Assembly: GCF_026898155.1 (NCBI RefSeq)
Contig: NZ_CP114029.1
Span: forward strand, 689,501 to 753,500
Length of the DNA stretch: 64,000 nt
Direction: 5' to 3'
Origin: Jiella pelagia
Lineage (GTDB): Bacteria > Pseudomonadota > Alphaproteobacteria > Rhizobiales > Rhizobiaceae
This document shows positions 28,400 to 37,469 of this stretch, in pieces. The notes beneath the pieces are model-generated. The model did no database searches. It was not told the origin of the DNA and saw only the letters and a program-made list of their open reading frames with translations. The first letter of the stretch is position 1, and the number at the start of each line of letters is the position of its first letter. A program made the translations under genes and the position numbers.

Positions 28400-30208
28400 A
28401 TGGAAAACAACCGCAACTTCCTGATCGCCATGGCGCTGTCGATCGCCGTGCTGGTCGGGTGGCAATATTTCATCGTCAGTCCGCGGATGGATGCCCAGCG
28501 CGAGCAGGCGGAAATCACGCAAGGTCAGCAGGGTTCCCTGCAGACGCCGCAGACGCCGGCCGGCACCGATCAGGCCCAGACCACCGCACCGTCCGGCCGC
28601 GAGAGCGTCATTACCAGCCCGCAACTGCCGATGTCGGAAGACCGCGAGGCGGTGCTCTCCCAGAGCAGGCGGATTGCGATCGACACCCCGCAGCTGACCG
28701 GTTCGATCAACCTGTCGGGCGCGCGGATCGATGACCTCAGGCTGAAGAACTACCACGAGACCGTCGACGATAATTCCCCCTCCATCGTCCTGTTCTCACC
28801 CGAACAGCTGCCGAACGGCTATTTCGCCGAGACCGGCCTGCTCGTTCGCGGCAAAGGCCCGGTCGTCGGAGCGACGACCGAATGGCAGGCACCGGCGGGC
28901 GCCACACTGACCTCCTCCACCCCTGTGACGCTGACAGCGGAAGCGGACGGGCTGACGGTCGCGCGGACGATCTCGGTTGACGACAACTTCATGTTCACGG
29001 TCGAGGACGCGATCGTCAACAATGGCTCGGCGCCGGTATCGGTCGAGCCCTATGGTCGCGTGGTGCGCTATTCCAAGCCCGAGGTGGCAGCCGCCTACGT
29101 CCTGTTCGAAGGGCTTCTCGGCGTCTTCGGTGAAGACGGCCTCGATGAGGTCTCCTACTCTTCGATCGAGGACGACCAGAAGGTCGCCCATGCCAAATCC
29201 ACCGGCGGCTGGCTCGGCATCACCGACAAGTACTGGGCGACAACCCTCATTCCCGAGGGCTCACGGCCGTTCGGCTCGCAGTTCCTGTATCTCGGCGGCC
29301 AGCGACCCCACTACCAGACGGAATTCGTCTCTGATCCCATCGCCGTCGCGCCCGGAGCGACCGAGACGACGACTTCGCGCACCTTCGCTGGCGCCAAGGT
29401 CGTGGACATCATCGACGGCTACGAGGAGACGCTGAACATCCGGCAGTTCGGCCAGCTGATCGACTGGGGCTGGTTCTATTTCATCACCCGGCCGATGTTC
29501 CACGCCCTCGACTACATCTACAAGCTCATCGGCAATTTCGGCGTGGCGATCCTGGTCGTTACGGTCGTCCTGAAGCTGTTCTTCTTCCCGCTTGCCAACA
29601 AGTCCTACAAGTCGATGGCACGGATGAAGACCGTCCAGCCGAAGATCATGGAGCTGCGCGAGCGCTTCAAGGACGACAAGCAGAAGCAGCAGCAGGAGAT
29701 GATGCGGATCTACAAGGAGGAGAAGATCAACCCGGCCGCGGGCTGCTGGCCGATCCTCATCCAGATCCCCGTCTTCTTCGCGCTCTACAAGGTTCTCTAC
29801 GTCACGATCGAGATGCGCCACGCGCCATTCTTCGGCTGGATCCAGGATCTGGCGGCGCCGGATCCGACCTCGATCTTCAACCTGTTCGGCATCATCCCGA
29901 TCACCCTGCCGCATCTCCTGATGGTCGGCGTCTGGCCGATCCTGATGGGCATCACGATGTTCATCCAGATGCGGCTCAATCCGACGCCGCCGGACCCGAC
30001 CCAGCAGATGATCTTCACCTGGATGCCGGTGATCTTCACCTTCATGCTTGCGGCTTTTCCGGCAGGACTGGTCATCTACTGGACCTGGAACAACTTCCTG
30101 TCGATCATCCAGCAGAGCGTCATCATGAAGCGCAACGGCGCCAAGATCGAGTTGTTTGACAATCTGCGGGGAGCCTTCAAGCGACGAGAAAAGCCCTCGG
30201 AGAGCTGA
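28400..30208 (+). CDS. yidC: Membrane protein insertase YidC
   Basis: YidC inserts and folds inner-membrane proteins, alone or with SecYEG. The product is 602 residues from the ATG at 28400: an N-terminal membrane anchor (NFLIAMALSIAVLVGWQYFI), a large periplasmic beta-domain (to about residue 350), and a five-helix core with FGVAILVVTVVLKLFFFPLA, the cytoplasmic hairpin KMMELRERFKDD-like stretch (PKIMELRERFKDDKQKQQQE) and INPAAGCWPILIQIPVFFAL. A GTG one codon upstream is the alternative start. Confidence 0.98.
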   Translation: MENNRNFLIAMALSIAVLVGWQYFIVSPRMDAQREQAEITQGQQGSLQTPQTPAGTDQAQTTAPSGRESVITSPQLPMSEDREAVLSQSRRIAIDTPQLTGSINLSGARIDDLRLKNYHETVDDNSPSIVLFSPEQLPNGYFAETGLLVRGKGPVVGATTEWQAPAGATLTSSTPVTLTAEADGLTVARTISVDDNFMFTVEDAIVNNGSAPVSVEPYGRVVRYSKPEVAAAYVLFEGLLGVFGEDGLDEVSYSSIEDDQKVAHAKSTGGWLGITDKYWATTLIPEGSRPFGSQFLYLGGQRPHYQTEFVSDPIAVAPGATETTTSRTFAGAKVVDIIDGYEETLNIRQFGQLIDWGWFYFITRPMFHALDYIYKLIGNFGVAILVVTVVLKLFFFPLANKSYKSMARMKTVQPKIMELRERFKDDKQKQQQEMMRIYKEEKINPAAGCWPILIQIPVFFALYKVLYVTIEMRHAPFFGWIQDLAAPDPTSIFNLFGIIPITLPHLLMVGVWPILMGITMFIQMRLNPTPPDPTQQMIFTWMPVIFTFMLAAFPAGLVIYWTWNNFLSIIQQSVIMKRNGAKIELFDNLRGAFKRREKPSES

Positions 30209-30241
30209 TCACGCGGAGAGAAACTGCCACGCATGAAACTC

Positions 30242-30270
30242 GGGGCCGGCCGCGCGCCGGCCCCGCTTTT
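30242..30270 (+). terminator. Intrinsic terminator after yidC
   Basis: GGGGCCGGC (30242-30250) pairs with GCCGGCCCC (30256-30264) around a five-base loop, followed by GCTTTT. It lies 34 bp after the yidC stop and just ahead of the acetyltransferase ribosome-binding site, so it may end or attenuate the rpmH-rnpA-yidC transcript. Confidence 0.75.
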
Positions 30271-30286
30271 GCGAAAGGAGCCGGAC

Positions 30287-30925
30287 ATGCATGGGCCATC
30301 CCCAGAGACGCTGTATCCGCTTCCCGGTTTTCCACGCGCAGTCTTCCTGAAGAACGTCGTCACCCGGCCGAACATCCTCGTCGGCGACTACAGCTACTAC
30401 GATGATCCGGACGGTGCCGAGCGTTTCGAGGAGCGCAACGTCCTTCATCATTTCGATTTCTACGGCGACCGCCTGATCATCGGGCGGTTCGTGGCGATAG
30501 CGGCAGGCACCCGCTTCGTGATGAACGGCGCCAACCACGCGATGGGCGGCTTTTCCACCTATCCGTTCAACATCTTCCAGAATGGCTGGGAGGCGGAGTT
30601 CGACGTCTCGTCCTGGACGGGCCAAAGCCGCGGCGACACCGTGGTCGGGAACGATGTCTGGCTCGGCATGGAAAGCCTCGTGATGCCCGGCGTCACCATC
30701 GGCGACGGCGCGATCGTCGGGGCCCGGTCAACGGTCGTGTCGAACGTTCCGCCCTATTCCATTGTCGGCGGCAACCCGGCACGGGTGGTGAAACAGCGGT
30801 TCGACGATACGACCATCGCCCGCCTCCTCGCCGTCGCCTGGTGGAACTGGCCGGCCGACAAGATCACCCGCAATCTCGGCGCCATTCGCGGCGCTGACAT
30901 CGAGACATTGGAAGCGGCACGATGA
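30287..30925 (+). CDS. CatB/Vat-like hexapeptide-repeat acetyltransferase
   Basis: The product (212 residues from the ATG at 30287) is a left-handed beta-helix acyltransferase of the xenobiotic group. It has [40 protein letters not shown], the [20 protein letters not shown] and [20 protein letters not shown] hexapeptide turns, and [12 protein letters not shown]. The His in GANHAMGG is the expected catalytic base. The family includes chloramphenicol and streptogramin acetyltransferases, but most chromosomal members have no known substrate. AAAGGAG lies six bases before the chosen ATG, and an upstream in-frame ATG at 30233 would cover the terminator. It overlaps engB by four bases. Confidence 0.88.
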   Translation: MHGPSPETLYPLPGFPRAVFLKNVVTRPNILVGDYSYYDDPDGAERFEERNVLHHFDFYGDRLIIGRFVAIAAGTRFVMNGANHAMGGFSTYPFNIFQNGWEAEFDVSSWTGQSRGDTVVGNDVWLGMESLVMPGVTIGDGAIVGARSTVVSNVPPYSIVGGNPARVVKQRFDDTTIARLLAVAWWNWPADKITRNLGAIRGADIETLEAAR

Positions 30926-31590
30926 GCATGGGCGAGACCGCAGACGATCGATCCGGCGAGGCCGACCGGCGTTTCTTCACAAAACCCTGGGTGTTCGTGC
31001 GCGGCGTTCCGGCGCTGAAGTTCCTGCCGCCGGAAGGCCCGCCCGAGATCGCCTTTGCCGGGCGCTCCAACGTCGGCAAGTCGTCGCTGATCAACGCCCT
31101 GCTCGGCCAGAAGGGCCTTGCCCGAACGTCGAACACGCCCGGCCGGACGCAGGAATTGAACTTCTTCGTGCCGGATGGCTACGGGGCTGTCGAGGCCGGG
31201 CTGCCGCCGATCGTCCTGGTCGACATGCCGGGCTATGGCTACGCCAAGGCCCCGAAGGATCACGTCGACGCCTGGACGGCGCTGGTCTTCGACTATCTGC
31301 GCGGCCGCACGAGCCTGAAGCGGGTATTCCTCTTGATCGATGCGCGCCATGGCATCAAGCCGAACGACGAGGAGGTGATGACACTGCTCGACAAGGCGGC
31401 GATGTCCTACCAGATCGTCCTCACCAAGACCGACAAGATCAAGCCTCCGGCGGTCGACAAGCTGATCGTCGAGACACTCGAGCGGAGCAAGAAGCGCCCG
31501 GCGGCGTTTCCGAGCCTGATCGCCACTTCGTCTGAAAAGGGCGGCGGCATCGACGATCTGCGGGCGGTGATCCTGTCGCTGGCGGAATAG
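30922..31590 (+). CDS. engB: Ribosome-biogenesis GTP-binding protein EngB (YihA/YsxC)
   Basis: EngB is an essential TrmE-Era-family GTPase acting in large-subunit assembly. The 222-residue product shows G1 [17 protein letters not shown]2/G3 [15 protein letters not shown] and [15 protein letters not shown]4 VLTKTDKIK and G5 [11 protein letters not shown]. Its ATG overlaps the acetyltransferase stop (ATGA). In many alphaproteobacteria it directly follows yidC or a small gene and is followed by argB. Here argB is absent and the transcript ends at a terminator. Confidence 0.97.
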   Translation: MSMGETADDRSGEADRRFFTKPWVFVRGVPALKFLPPEGPPEIAFAGRSNVGKSSLINALLGQKGLARTSNTPGRTQELNFFVPDGYGAVEAGLPPIVLVDMPGYGYAKAPKDHVDAWTALVFDYLRGRTSLKRVFLLIDARHGIKPNDEEVMTLLDKAAMSYQIVLTKTDKIKPPAVDKLIVETLERSKKRPAAFPSLIATSSEKGGGIDDLRAVILSLAE

Positions 31591-31606
31591 CTCGGCAGGC
31601 GAACGC

Positions 31607-31642
31607 AAGAGCCCGGCCGCCATTGGCAGACCGGGCTCTTTT
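31607..31642 (+). terminator. Intrinsic terminator after engB
   Basis: GAGCCCGG (31609-31616) and CCGGGCTC (31631-31638) form an 8 bp stem with a 14 nt loop followed by TTTT. It lies between engB and the convergent Hint-domain gene. The reverse strand has a weaker T tail, so it may work in both directions. Confidence 0.8.
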
Positions 31643-31666
31643 CATTGCAATCGTGATCGAAGGTTC

Positions 31667-32605
31667 TCAGGCGGCGGCGTATGCCCCCGCGCTCGGCCAG
31701 GCGCACTGGGCCGACAGATCGGCATAGAAGAGATCCGCGAGGCGCTTGCGCTCGGCGTCGACCAGCGGACCGTCGATCGCCACTTCCCGGCAGCGGCCGT
31801 GCTGGCCTGCCGGAACCAGATCGGGATTGGCGAGGACGTTGTCGAGATCGTTGTCGAACCAGGCCCGCGAGCCCATGTCGAAGAAACTCTCGGCGGGAAG
31901 GCCGTCGGCGAGGAGCACGTCGTGCTGGTCGAGTTCGATGTGCCAGTAGGTGACGGACTGCATCTGCGTCCGCTCGATGGTCGTGCCGTTGATCAGGTTC
32001 ATGATCGGGACGAGCACTTCGACGCCGTTCTGACGAACGAGCACGGGATGACCGGGCGACAGGAAGACGTCGCGCTCGGGCACACCCGCACCGAAGGCGT
32101 TGGCCCGCACGCGCACCGGCGCCATGTGCCAATATTCACCCGAGCAAGCGATCGTGCGCTGGCCGATCCAGACGATCTTGCGCTCGCCACCTGACGCGGT
32201 CACTGCCACATCCCCGACAGCGAGTCGTTCGATCGCAACGGGGCCGATTGTCGTTTCGATGCGGGTGCCGGTGGTAAAGCACTGGATGGCGAAATCCTGA
32301 TCGACAGCCGTCAGCGTAGCGCCGACTCCGTAATATGTGTTGTACTGAAACGCATAGAGACTGCCGCCACTGTTCCAACTGGCAATGAAGCCATCGCCAT
32401 TTTGCAAAGCGGCGACATAGGTAAATTGGTTCCCATTGGTGATTTGGAACACATCCGGATCAACATCGCCAAGAATCAGTGGATTGTCGCCGCCGTCATC
32501 GATGTCCGTAAGAGCTGTGTTAAAGCCGCCGACATTATTTACAACGTCATAGGTTCCGTCACCATTCGCGGTCACGAAACTCACACTCATACTCGCTGTC
32601 GCCAT
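31667..32605 (-). CDS. Hint-domain (hedgehog/intein-type) protein
   Basis: The 312-residue product has an N-terminal region of about 110 residues, rich in Gly, Asn and Asp (VSFVTANGDGTYDVVNNVGG), then a Hint domain. The Hint domain begins at the nucleophile Cys in AIQCFTTGTRIETTIGPVAI, continues through IERLAVGDVAVTASGGERKI and has the SPGHPVLV block (DVFLSPGHPVLVRQNGVEVL). Hint domains cleave the peptide bond before the Cys and release or modify the N-terminal part. No signal peptide is evident, which fits export by a type I system, as proposed for similar alphaproteobacterial proteins. The role is unknown. Confidence 0.8.
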   Translation of the reverse strand: MATASMSVSFVTANGDGTYDVVNNVGGFNTALTDIDDGGDNPLILGDVDPDVFQITNGNQFTYVAALQNGDGFIASWNSGGSLYAFQYNTYYGVGATLTAVDQDFAIQCFTTGTRIETTIGPVAIERLAVGDVAVTASGGERKIVWIGQRTIACSGEYWHMAPVRVRANAFGAGVPERDVFLSPGHPVLVRQNGVEVLVPIMNLINGTTIERTQMQSVTYWHIELDQHDVLLADGLPAESFFDMGSRAWFDNDLDNVLANPDLVPAGQHGRCREVAIDGPLVDAERKRLADLFYADLSAQCAWPSAGAYAAA

Positions 32606-33045
32606 CGGCTGCGTCCTTCGTCACTCTTGCGTTCAATCTGGCGCGGGACGATGCGCCCCCCCGCAGAGCATCAACCTCAAATAACTCTCACAACGCTCGC
32701 CGAGCACAGCCCGTGAGTGGGGCGCCGGCAATTCCGTGGCCGATGGGCGAACTAACGTTGCACCACCACAAGGAGAGTTCAAAGATGGAACCCGCAACTT
32801 TTTTACCTATGTGGCCCTATTGATTCGAGCAAGAGTCAGGGGTCCACGCGCATCTGATATTATTTCCTCGTGACCATTCGGCAGCGCACGGTCGGGTGAG
32901 GACGGGCCTGCCCTTCAGCGGGTGAGCGCCAGCCTCTGCTGCCATGGGCGAGATCGAACGCGATCGCCTCCGCGATGGCGGCGAAACAGCTTCCGTGCAT
33001 GCGGGAATGATAGGTCGCGACAAATTGCCCTGGATCGGACGAGCT
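32606..33045. other. 440 bp gap with a 13-codon micro-ORF
   Basis: No ordinary gene is visible. At 32785-32823 (plus strand) AAGGAG precedes, by nine bases, an ATG that opens a 12-residue frame, MEPATFLPMWPY, ending in TGA. It could be a leader peptide, a small protein or chance; nothing follows it on the same strand for 3.4 kb. Translation initiation factor gene infA, which often follows the phosphatase in related genomes, is not here. Confidence 0.3.
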
Positions 33046-33525
33046 TCACCCGCCGAACCGCTTGGCGATCCGCTCCTCGATTCGCTTCAACACGTCCCGG
33101 TAGGCATCGAGGATCTGCTCGCGCGAGCCGATGACGACGGAGGGGTCCGGCATCGGCCAGAACTCGACATCGACGGACGCGGTGCCGGTCGCGTCGAGCG
33201 CGACGTGATGGGCTTCCGGCGCCATGGTAACGATCAGGTCAAAATAGCCGTCTTCCATGTCTTCGTAGCGCTGCGGTTGGCGCTCGCCGAGGGACAGCCC
33301 CCGCTCGGCAAGGACCGTGTCGACGAAGGGGTCGCGCTGGCCCAGCCGAACGCCGGCTGAGGCGATGTAGACCGTCGCGGGGAGGATCTCTTTCGCCAGA
33401 GCCTCGGCCATCGGCGAGCGGATGGAATTCATGCCGCACAGAAACAGGACGGAAGAGATCTTCGGCCCGTCGTGGCTGGCCGAAGCCTGCGCCTCCGCCC
33501 TTTCGTTCTCCGGCCCACGGCTCAC
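33046..33525 (-). CDS. Low-molecular-weight phosphotyrosine-phosphatase-like protein
   Basis: The product has the P-loop C-x5-R near its N-terminus (LFLCGMNSIRSPMAEALAKE) and the distal Asp-Pro general-acid loop (FWPMPDPSVV), as in low-molecular-weight phosphatases and arsenate reductases of this fold. I chose the GTG at 33525, which gives an N-terminus of about 24 residues before the beta-strand. An upstream ATG at 33633 would add an Arg/Pro-rich stretch containing a suspect GAGGCTC (33608-33614). It follows UPF0262 in the order hisD-UPF0262-phosphatase, conserved in Hyphomicrobiales. Substrate unknown. Confidence 0.82.
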   Translation of the reverse strand: MSRGPENERAEAQASASHDGPKISSVLFLCGMNSIRSPMAEALAKEILPATVYIASAGVRLGQRDPFVDTVLAERGLSLGERQPQRYEDMEDGYFDLIVTMAPEAHHVALDATGTASVDVEFWPMPDPSVVIGSREQILDAYRDVLKRIEERIAKRFGG

Positions 33526-33663
33526 AGGCCGGCCCCGCAAAAGGTGCTCGCGACATGGCCGCGTCCCGGGCCCGAAACCACCGCAAGCGCCGCACCCACG
33601 GCGGCCGGAGGCTCGAGGCGGCGGGTCGACCATGCTGGAAGCGCCTTCCCCGTCATGGCCGCC

Positions 33664-34152
33664 TCAGTTCCGCCAGTTGAGGACGCAGATCAGGGTGAAC
33701 AGCCGGCGCGCGGTGTCAAGATCGACGGCGATCTTGCCCTCCAGCCGCTCCATCAGCGTCTGCGAGCCGTCATTGTGAATGCCGCGCCGACCCATGTCGA
33801 TCGCCTCGATCTGCTGCGGTGTCGCCGAGCGGATCGCCTCGTAGTAGCTGTCGCAGATCATGAAATAGTCGCGGATGACCTTTCGGAACGGCGTCAGCGA
33901 CAGGATATGCGTCACCAGCGTCTCGCCGGCCTCGTCGCGGATGTCGAAGACGAGGCGCTTGTCGGCGAGGGAGAGCTTGAGCTTGAACTTCGCGCCCGCC
34001 GGTGCGCCGACGGGATCGAAGACGTTTTCCTCGACGAGATCGAAGATCGCGACGTTGCGTTCGTGCTCGACGTCGGGCGTCGCGCGGCCGATCGTCTCGT
34101 CAAGTTCGACGTCGATCAGGCGGCCCGCTTTGATGTGGTCGTCCTCCGCCAT
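33664..34152 (-). CDS. UPF0262 family protein
   Basis: The 162-residue product (start ATG at 34152, [20 protein letters not shown]) has the conserved blocks [55 protein letters not shown] and [20 protein letters not shown]. These mark UPF0262, an alphaproteobacterial family without a known function. It starts 11 bp after the repaired hisD stop, so it is probably co-transcribed with hisD. In the raw sequence the hisD frame runs into it because of the hisD frameshift, creating a false fusion. Confidence 0.93.
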   Translation of the reverse strand: MAEDDHIKAGRLIDVELDETIGRATPDVEHERNVAIFDLVEENVFDPVGAPAGAKFKLKLSLADKRLVFDIRDEAGETLVTHILSLTPFRKVIRDYFMICDSYYEAIRSATPQQIEAIDMGRRGIHNDGSQTLMERLEGKIAVDLDTARRLFTLICVLNWRN

Positions 34153-34163
34153 CGCTCGTGTCC

Positions 34164-35458
34164 TCAGAGGTTGAGCCGGACGGCCACCGACCGGCCATGG
34201 GCGTCGAGACCTTCGACCCTCGCAAGCTCGATCGCCGCCGGGCCGAGTCTCGCGCAGCTGCTCTGCGCTGAGCTTCAGGATCGAGGTGCGCTTGACGAAG
34301 TCGAGCACCGAGAGGCCGGAGGAAAACCGCGCCGAGCGGGCGGTGGGCAGGACATGGTTGGAGCCGCCGACATAGTCGCCGATGACCTCCGGCGTATGGC
34401 GGCCGAGGAAGACGGCGCCGGCATTGCGCAGCTTGGCGAACAGCGCCTCGGGGTCGGCGACGGCAAGTTCCAGATGTTCGGGCGCGATGCGGTCCGACAG
34501 TGGCGCGGCATCGTCGAGGCTCGGCACGACGATGATCGCGCCGTGGGTCGCCCAGCTGGCGGCCGCCGTCTCGGCACGCGACAGCGTCTTCAACTGGCGC
34601 GCGACAGCGGCCTCCACGGCATCGGCGAAGGCCGCGTCGTCGGTGATCAGGATCGACTGGGCCGCCGTGTCGTGCTCGGCCTGGGCGAGAAGATCGGCGG
34701 CGATCCAGTCCGGATCGTTGTCGCCGTCGGCAATCACCAGGACTTCCGACGGGCCGGCGATCATGTCGATGCCGACATGGCCGAAGACCTGCCGCTTGGC
34801 AGCGGCGACGAAGGCGTTACCGGGACCGACGATCTTGGCGACCGGGGCGATCGTCTGCGTGCCATAGGCGAGCGCCGCGACGGCCTGAGCGCCCCCGATC
34901 CGGTAGATCTCCGAGACGCCGGCGATCCTGGCCGCTGTCAACACCAGCGGATTGAGCGCGCCGCGCATCGCCGGAACGACCATGGCGATGCGCTCCACCC
35001 CCGCGACCCTGGCGGGAACGGCGTTCATCAGCACCGAGGACGGATAGCTCGCCGTGCCGCCCGGCACGTAGAGGCCGGCCGATTCGATCGCCGTCCAGCG
35101 GCTGCCGAGGCTCGACGCCGATCGGATCGGTGTAGCGATCGTCCTTCGGCAATTGCCGACGATGATGGGCGGCGATGCGGTCATGGGCGAGCGAAAGGGC
35201 CTGAAGCGTATCCGGCGAAGTTGCTACGTGGGCGGCTTCGATCTCCGCCTCGCTCACCCGCATCGTCGCCGGCGTGAGTTCCAGCTGGTCGAACTGACTG
35301 GTCAGGGCGATCAGCGCCGCATCGCCCTCGGCTCGCACGCGGGAGACGATCGCCCGCACCGCCGCGTCGACATCGGCCGCCTGTTCGCGCTTCGCGCCGA
35401 GAAGTGCGGAAAACCGCTCTTCGAAATCAGGATCCGTCGAAACCAGGCGCCAGGGCAC
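34164..35458 (-). CDS. hisD: Histidinol dehydrogenase HisD, two apparent +1 frameshifts
   Basis: HisD oxidises L-histidinol to L-histidine in two NAD-dependent steps. Two extra bases, at 35107-35113 (GAGGCTC) and 34245-34251 (GAGTCTC), break the frame. Without them the protein is about 430 residues and reads [20 protein letters not shown] and [20 protein letters not shown], ending VAVRLNL. Motifs include [20 protein letters not shown], the [13 protein letters not shown] block and the active-site [10 protein letters not shown] (Glu-His pair). The total of 1295 nt is 3n+2. The start is a GTG at 35458 with GGAAG upstream. As raw sequence it would be a pseudogene, which is unlikely for a core biosynthetic gene. 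Confidence 0.95.
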
Positions 35459-35545
35459 TCTCGATCTTCCTTGTTATCGCCCGACCGGGCAGATCAGCGT
35501 CGCACAACGCGACTCTGGCGATCGGCATCGGAATCTCCAGCCGGC

Positions 35546-35998
35546 CTAGCCGCCGTGGTTCGGCCGTGCCAGCGTTCCCCAGGCGCCGCCGACGTCGGTC
35601 AGCTGCGCCTCGACCACCTCGACCTGAAGCCTTATCGCGGAGCCGCCGGCAAAGACAAGCTCGACGACGCCGGAGGGCGCGGTGGTTTCCTCAAAGCGCC
35701 CCGCGAGGAGGACGAGCACGTCGTCGGGCGCAAGATTGTCGAAGCCGAGGCGCGCAGCAGCGGTGACCCGGTCGAAATGGAGGATCGCCCTGCGGCGCTC
35801 GTAGGCGGGCCGCGAGAACAGGCTGAACTTCTTCGGCGGGACGAGCTTTTCCCAGACGAAGCGGTTCATCTCCATCACGAACTTCCGATCGGCCGGAGCA
35901 AAATGCAGTTCCTCGACCCGGATCACGGCATCCTGACAATGCGCCGAGACGATCGCAAGGTCCTCCGCATCGACGGCAAGCAGGCGCAATTGGTCCAT
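35546..35998 (-). CDS. DUF2948 family protein
   Basis: The product (150 residues from the ATG at 35998) begins MDQLRLLAVDAEDLAIVSAH and has CQDAVIRVEELHFAPADRKF, with FSRPAYERRRAILHFDRVTA. The C-terminal GSAIRLQVEVVEAQLTDVGG matches the DUF2948 family that precedes hisD in rhizobial genomes. The function is unknown. I prefer 35998 because GAGG lies upstream at a fair distance and conserved residues begin there. The frame extends to 36094 with a basic, probably non-coding N-terminus. Confidence 0.9.
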   Translation of the reverse strand: MDQLRLLAVDAEDLAIVSAHCQDAVIRVEELHFAPADRKFVMEMNRFVWEKLVPPKKFSLFSRPAYERRRAILHFDRVTAAARLGFDNLAPDDVLVLLAGRFEETTAPSGVVELVFAGGSAIRLQVEVVEAQLTDVGGAWGTLARPNHGG

Positions 35999-36278
35999 AC
36001 TGACTGGTAACCTCGTTTCCGGAAAAGCCGTTGCGGTGCGCGCCATTGGCCGCGGCCGCAGGCGTGCACTTAGGCTGCGAGCGCGGGCGTGCAAGGAAGC
36101 GCGGTGCCGCGACCGCCAGACGAGGCCCTGCCACCGACGAAAAGCCGCCGATCCGCCTGAAAGCGGAGGCCGTCGTTATCGGTTCGTTATCTGCCCGTCG
36201 GCGAGAATGGCGAGGATTGCGACCCTGACGGCGCCTTGCGGCCGCCTCGGTGCGCAGCTGAGGTTGGAGCCAGACGAG

Positions 36279-37469
36279 ATGATCGAGGGCCGCGCGGCAG
36301 TCAGAAACGACAGCGCCCGCTTTCAGGCGCTGGACGGTTGGCGCGGCGTCTGCGCCCTCCTCGTCGTCTGCTTCCATGCGCCGGTCACCGGCTTCGCAGA
36401 AACGAGCGGCCTTATCCGCAACGCGTTCCTGTTCGTCGACTTCTTCTTCGTTTTGTCCGGCTTCGTCATCACCCATGCCTTCTACGAGACGCTGCGCGAA
36501 AGCCGCGCGTTTTCCCGGTTCTTCCTCCTGCGGCTCGCCCGGGTCTATCCCCTGCATCTCGCCATGCTGCTTTTGCCCTTCGCCTTCGAATGCGCCAGGC
36601 TGGCCCTCAAGGGACCCGGCGAGACGTTCCAGGGCGGCACGTCGCTGGAAGGACTGATCGCCAGCCTGATGATGGTGCAGTCCTTCGGCTTCCTCGACAC
36701 CTTGACGTGGAACTATCCGAGCTGGTCGATCTCGGCCGAACTCGTCGCCTATGCCGCCTTCGCGGCCGTCGTGGTGACGGCCCCCCGCTTCCTCGTTCCG
36801 CTCGCGGTCCTTTCCATCGTCGTCGGCCTTCCCGTCATCGCCATCGTGATCGGCAACATGGACGCCTCGTCCAATCTCGGCTGGCTGCGCTGTCTCGCCG
36901 GTTTCTCGGCTGGCGTCATCCTGCGCCGGGTGGCTTGGCGCGACGCGGCGGCGGTCGAGGCCAAGCGCCATCCGACGAGCTGGAGCGTCGCCGAACTGGC
37001 GGTCGTGCTCCTCGTCGGCGTCTTCGTGTCGCAGCAGGGCGGGACAGACCTCGCCTATGCCGCGCCCTTCGTCTTCGGTCTCGCCCTCTACGTCTTCGCC
37101 CATGAGGGCGGGATCCTGAGCCGCGCTTTGAAGACACGGCCCTTTGCCTTTCTGGGGCTGATCTCCTATTCCCTCTACATGACCCACGCCTTTGTCATCG
37201 ACCGCGTCCACAACGTCGTCACGGTGCTGGGGAAGCTCACCGGCCAGGAATTGTTCGTCCAGTCCGCCAGCCGCAACGAGCTGATCGGACCGCAGGCCTG
37301 GCAGGGGACGCTGACGCTTCTCGTCATCGTCGCGGTGACGATCGCCTTCAGCGTCGTCACCTATCGGTTCGTGGAAAAGCCCGGCATGGCGCTCGGCCGC
37401 AGGCTGGTGGGGCGACCCGGACGGACCGGCACGTCCGGCAAACCGGCCAAGTCGCCCGCCGCCGCCTGA
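36279..37469 (+). CDS. Acyltransferase 3 family membrane protein (OafA-like)
   Basis: The product (396 residues from the ATG at 36279) has about ten membrane helices and the acyltransferase-3 motifs RFQALDGWRGVCALLVVCFH (with the conserved Arg and His), FLFVDFFFVLSGFVITHAFY, RLARVYPLHLAML and NYPSWSISAELVAY. It ends with FLGLISYSLYMTHAF and TYRFVEKPG. Such proteins O-acetylate sugars of lipopolysaccharide or exopolysaccharide. It lies at the edge of the polysaccharide locus. The frame extends upstream to 36036 with basic residues unlikely to be translated; TTGGAG precedes the chosen start. Confidence 0.88.
   Translation: MIEGRAAVRNDSARFQALDGWRGVCALLVVCFHAPVTGFAETSGLIRNAFLFVDFFFVLSGFVITHAFYETLRESRAFSRFFLLRLARVYPLHLAMLLLPFAFECARLALKGPGETFQGGTSLEGLIASLMMVQSFGFLDTLTWNYPSWSISAELVAYAAFAAVVVTAPRFLVPLAVLSIVVGLPVIAIVIGNMDASSNLGWLRCLAGFSAGVILRRVAWRDAAAVEAKRHPTSWSVAELAVVLLVGVFVSQQGGTDLAYAAPFVFGLALYVFAHEGGILSRALKTRPFAFLGLISYSLYMTHAFVIDRVHNVVTVLGKLTGQELFVQSASRNELIGPQAWQGTLTLLVIVAVTIAFSVVTYRFVEKPGMALGRRLVGRPGRTGTSGKPAKSPAAA

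Noticed and set aside
32606-33045. infA expected next to the phosphatase gene
   Set aside because: No frame on either strand gives the initiation factor IF-1 sequence; it is not in this window.
33239-33595. Alternative minus-strand frame overlapping the phosphatase gene, starting MRRLRWFRARDAAMSRAP
   Set aside because: It is Arg-rich, overlaps the conserved phosphatase P-loop in another frame and matches no family.
33472-35277. A 601-codon open frame on the plus strand opposite hisD and UPF0262, and similar long frames opposite other genes (10215-11438, 21344-23257, 7412-9073)
   Set aside because: These are antisense shadows caused by strong codon bias in GC-rich DNA. They are Arg/Asp/Gly/His-rich, lack ribosome-binding sites and lie opposite genes with clear family motifs.
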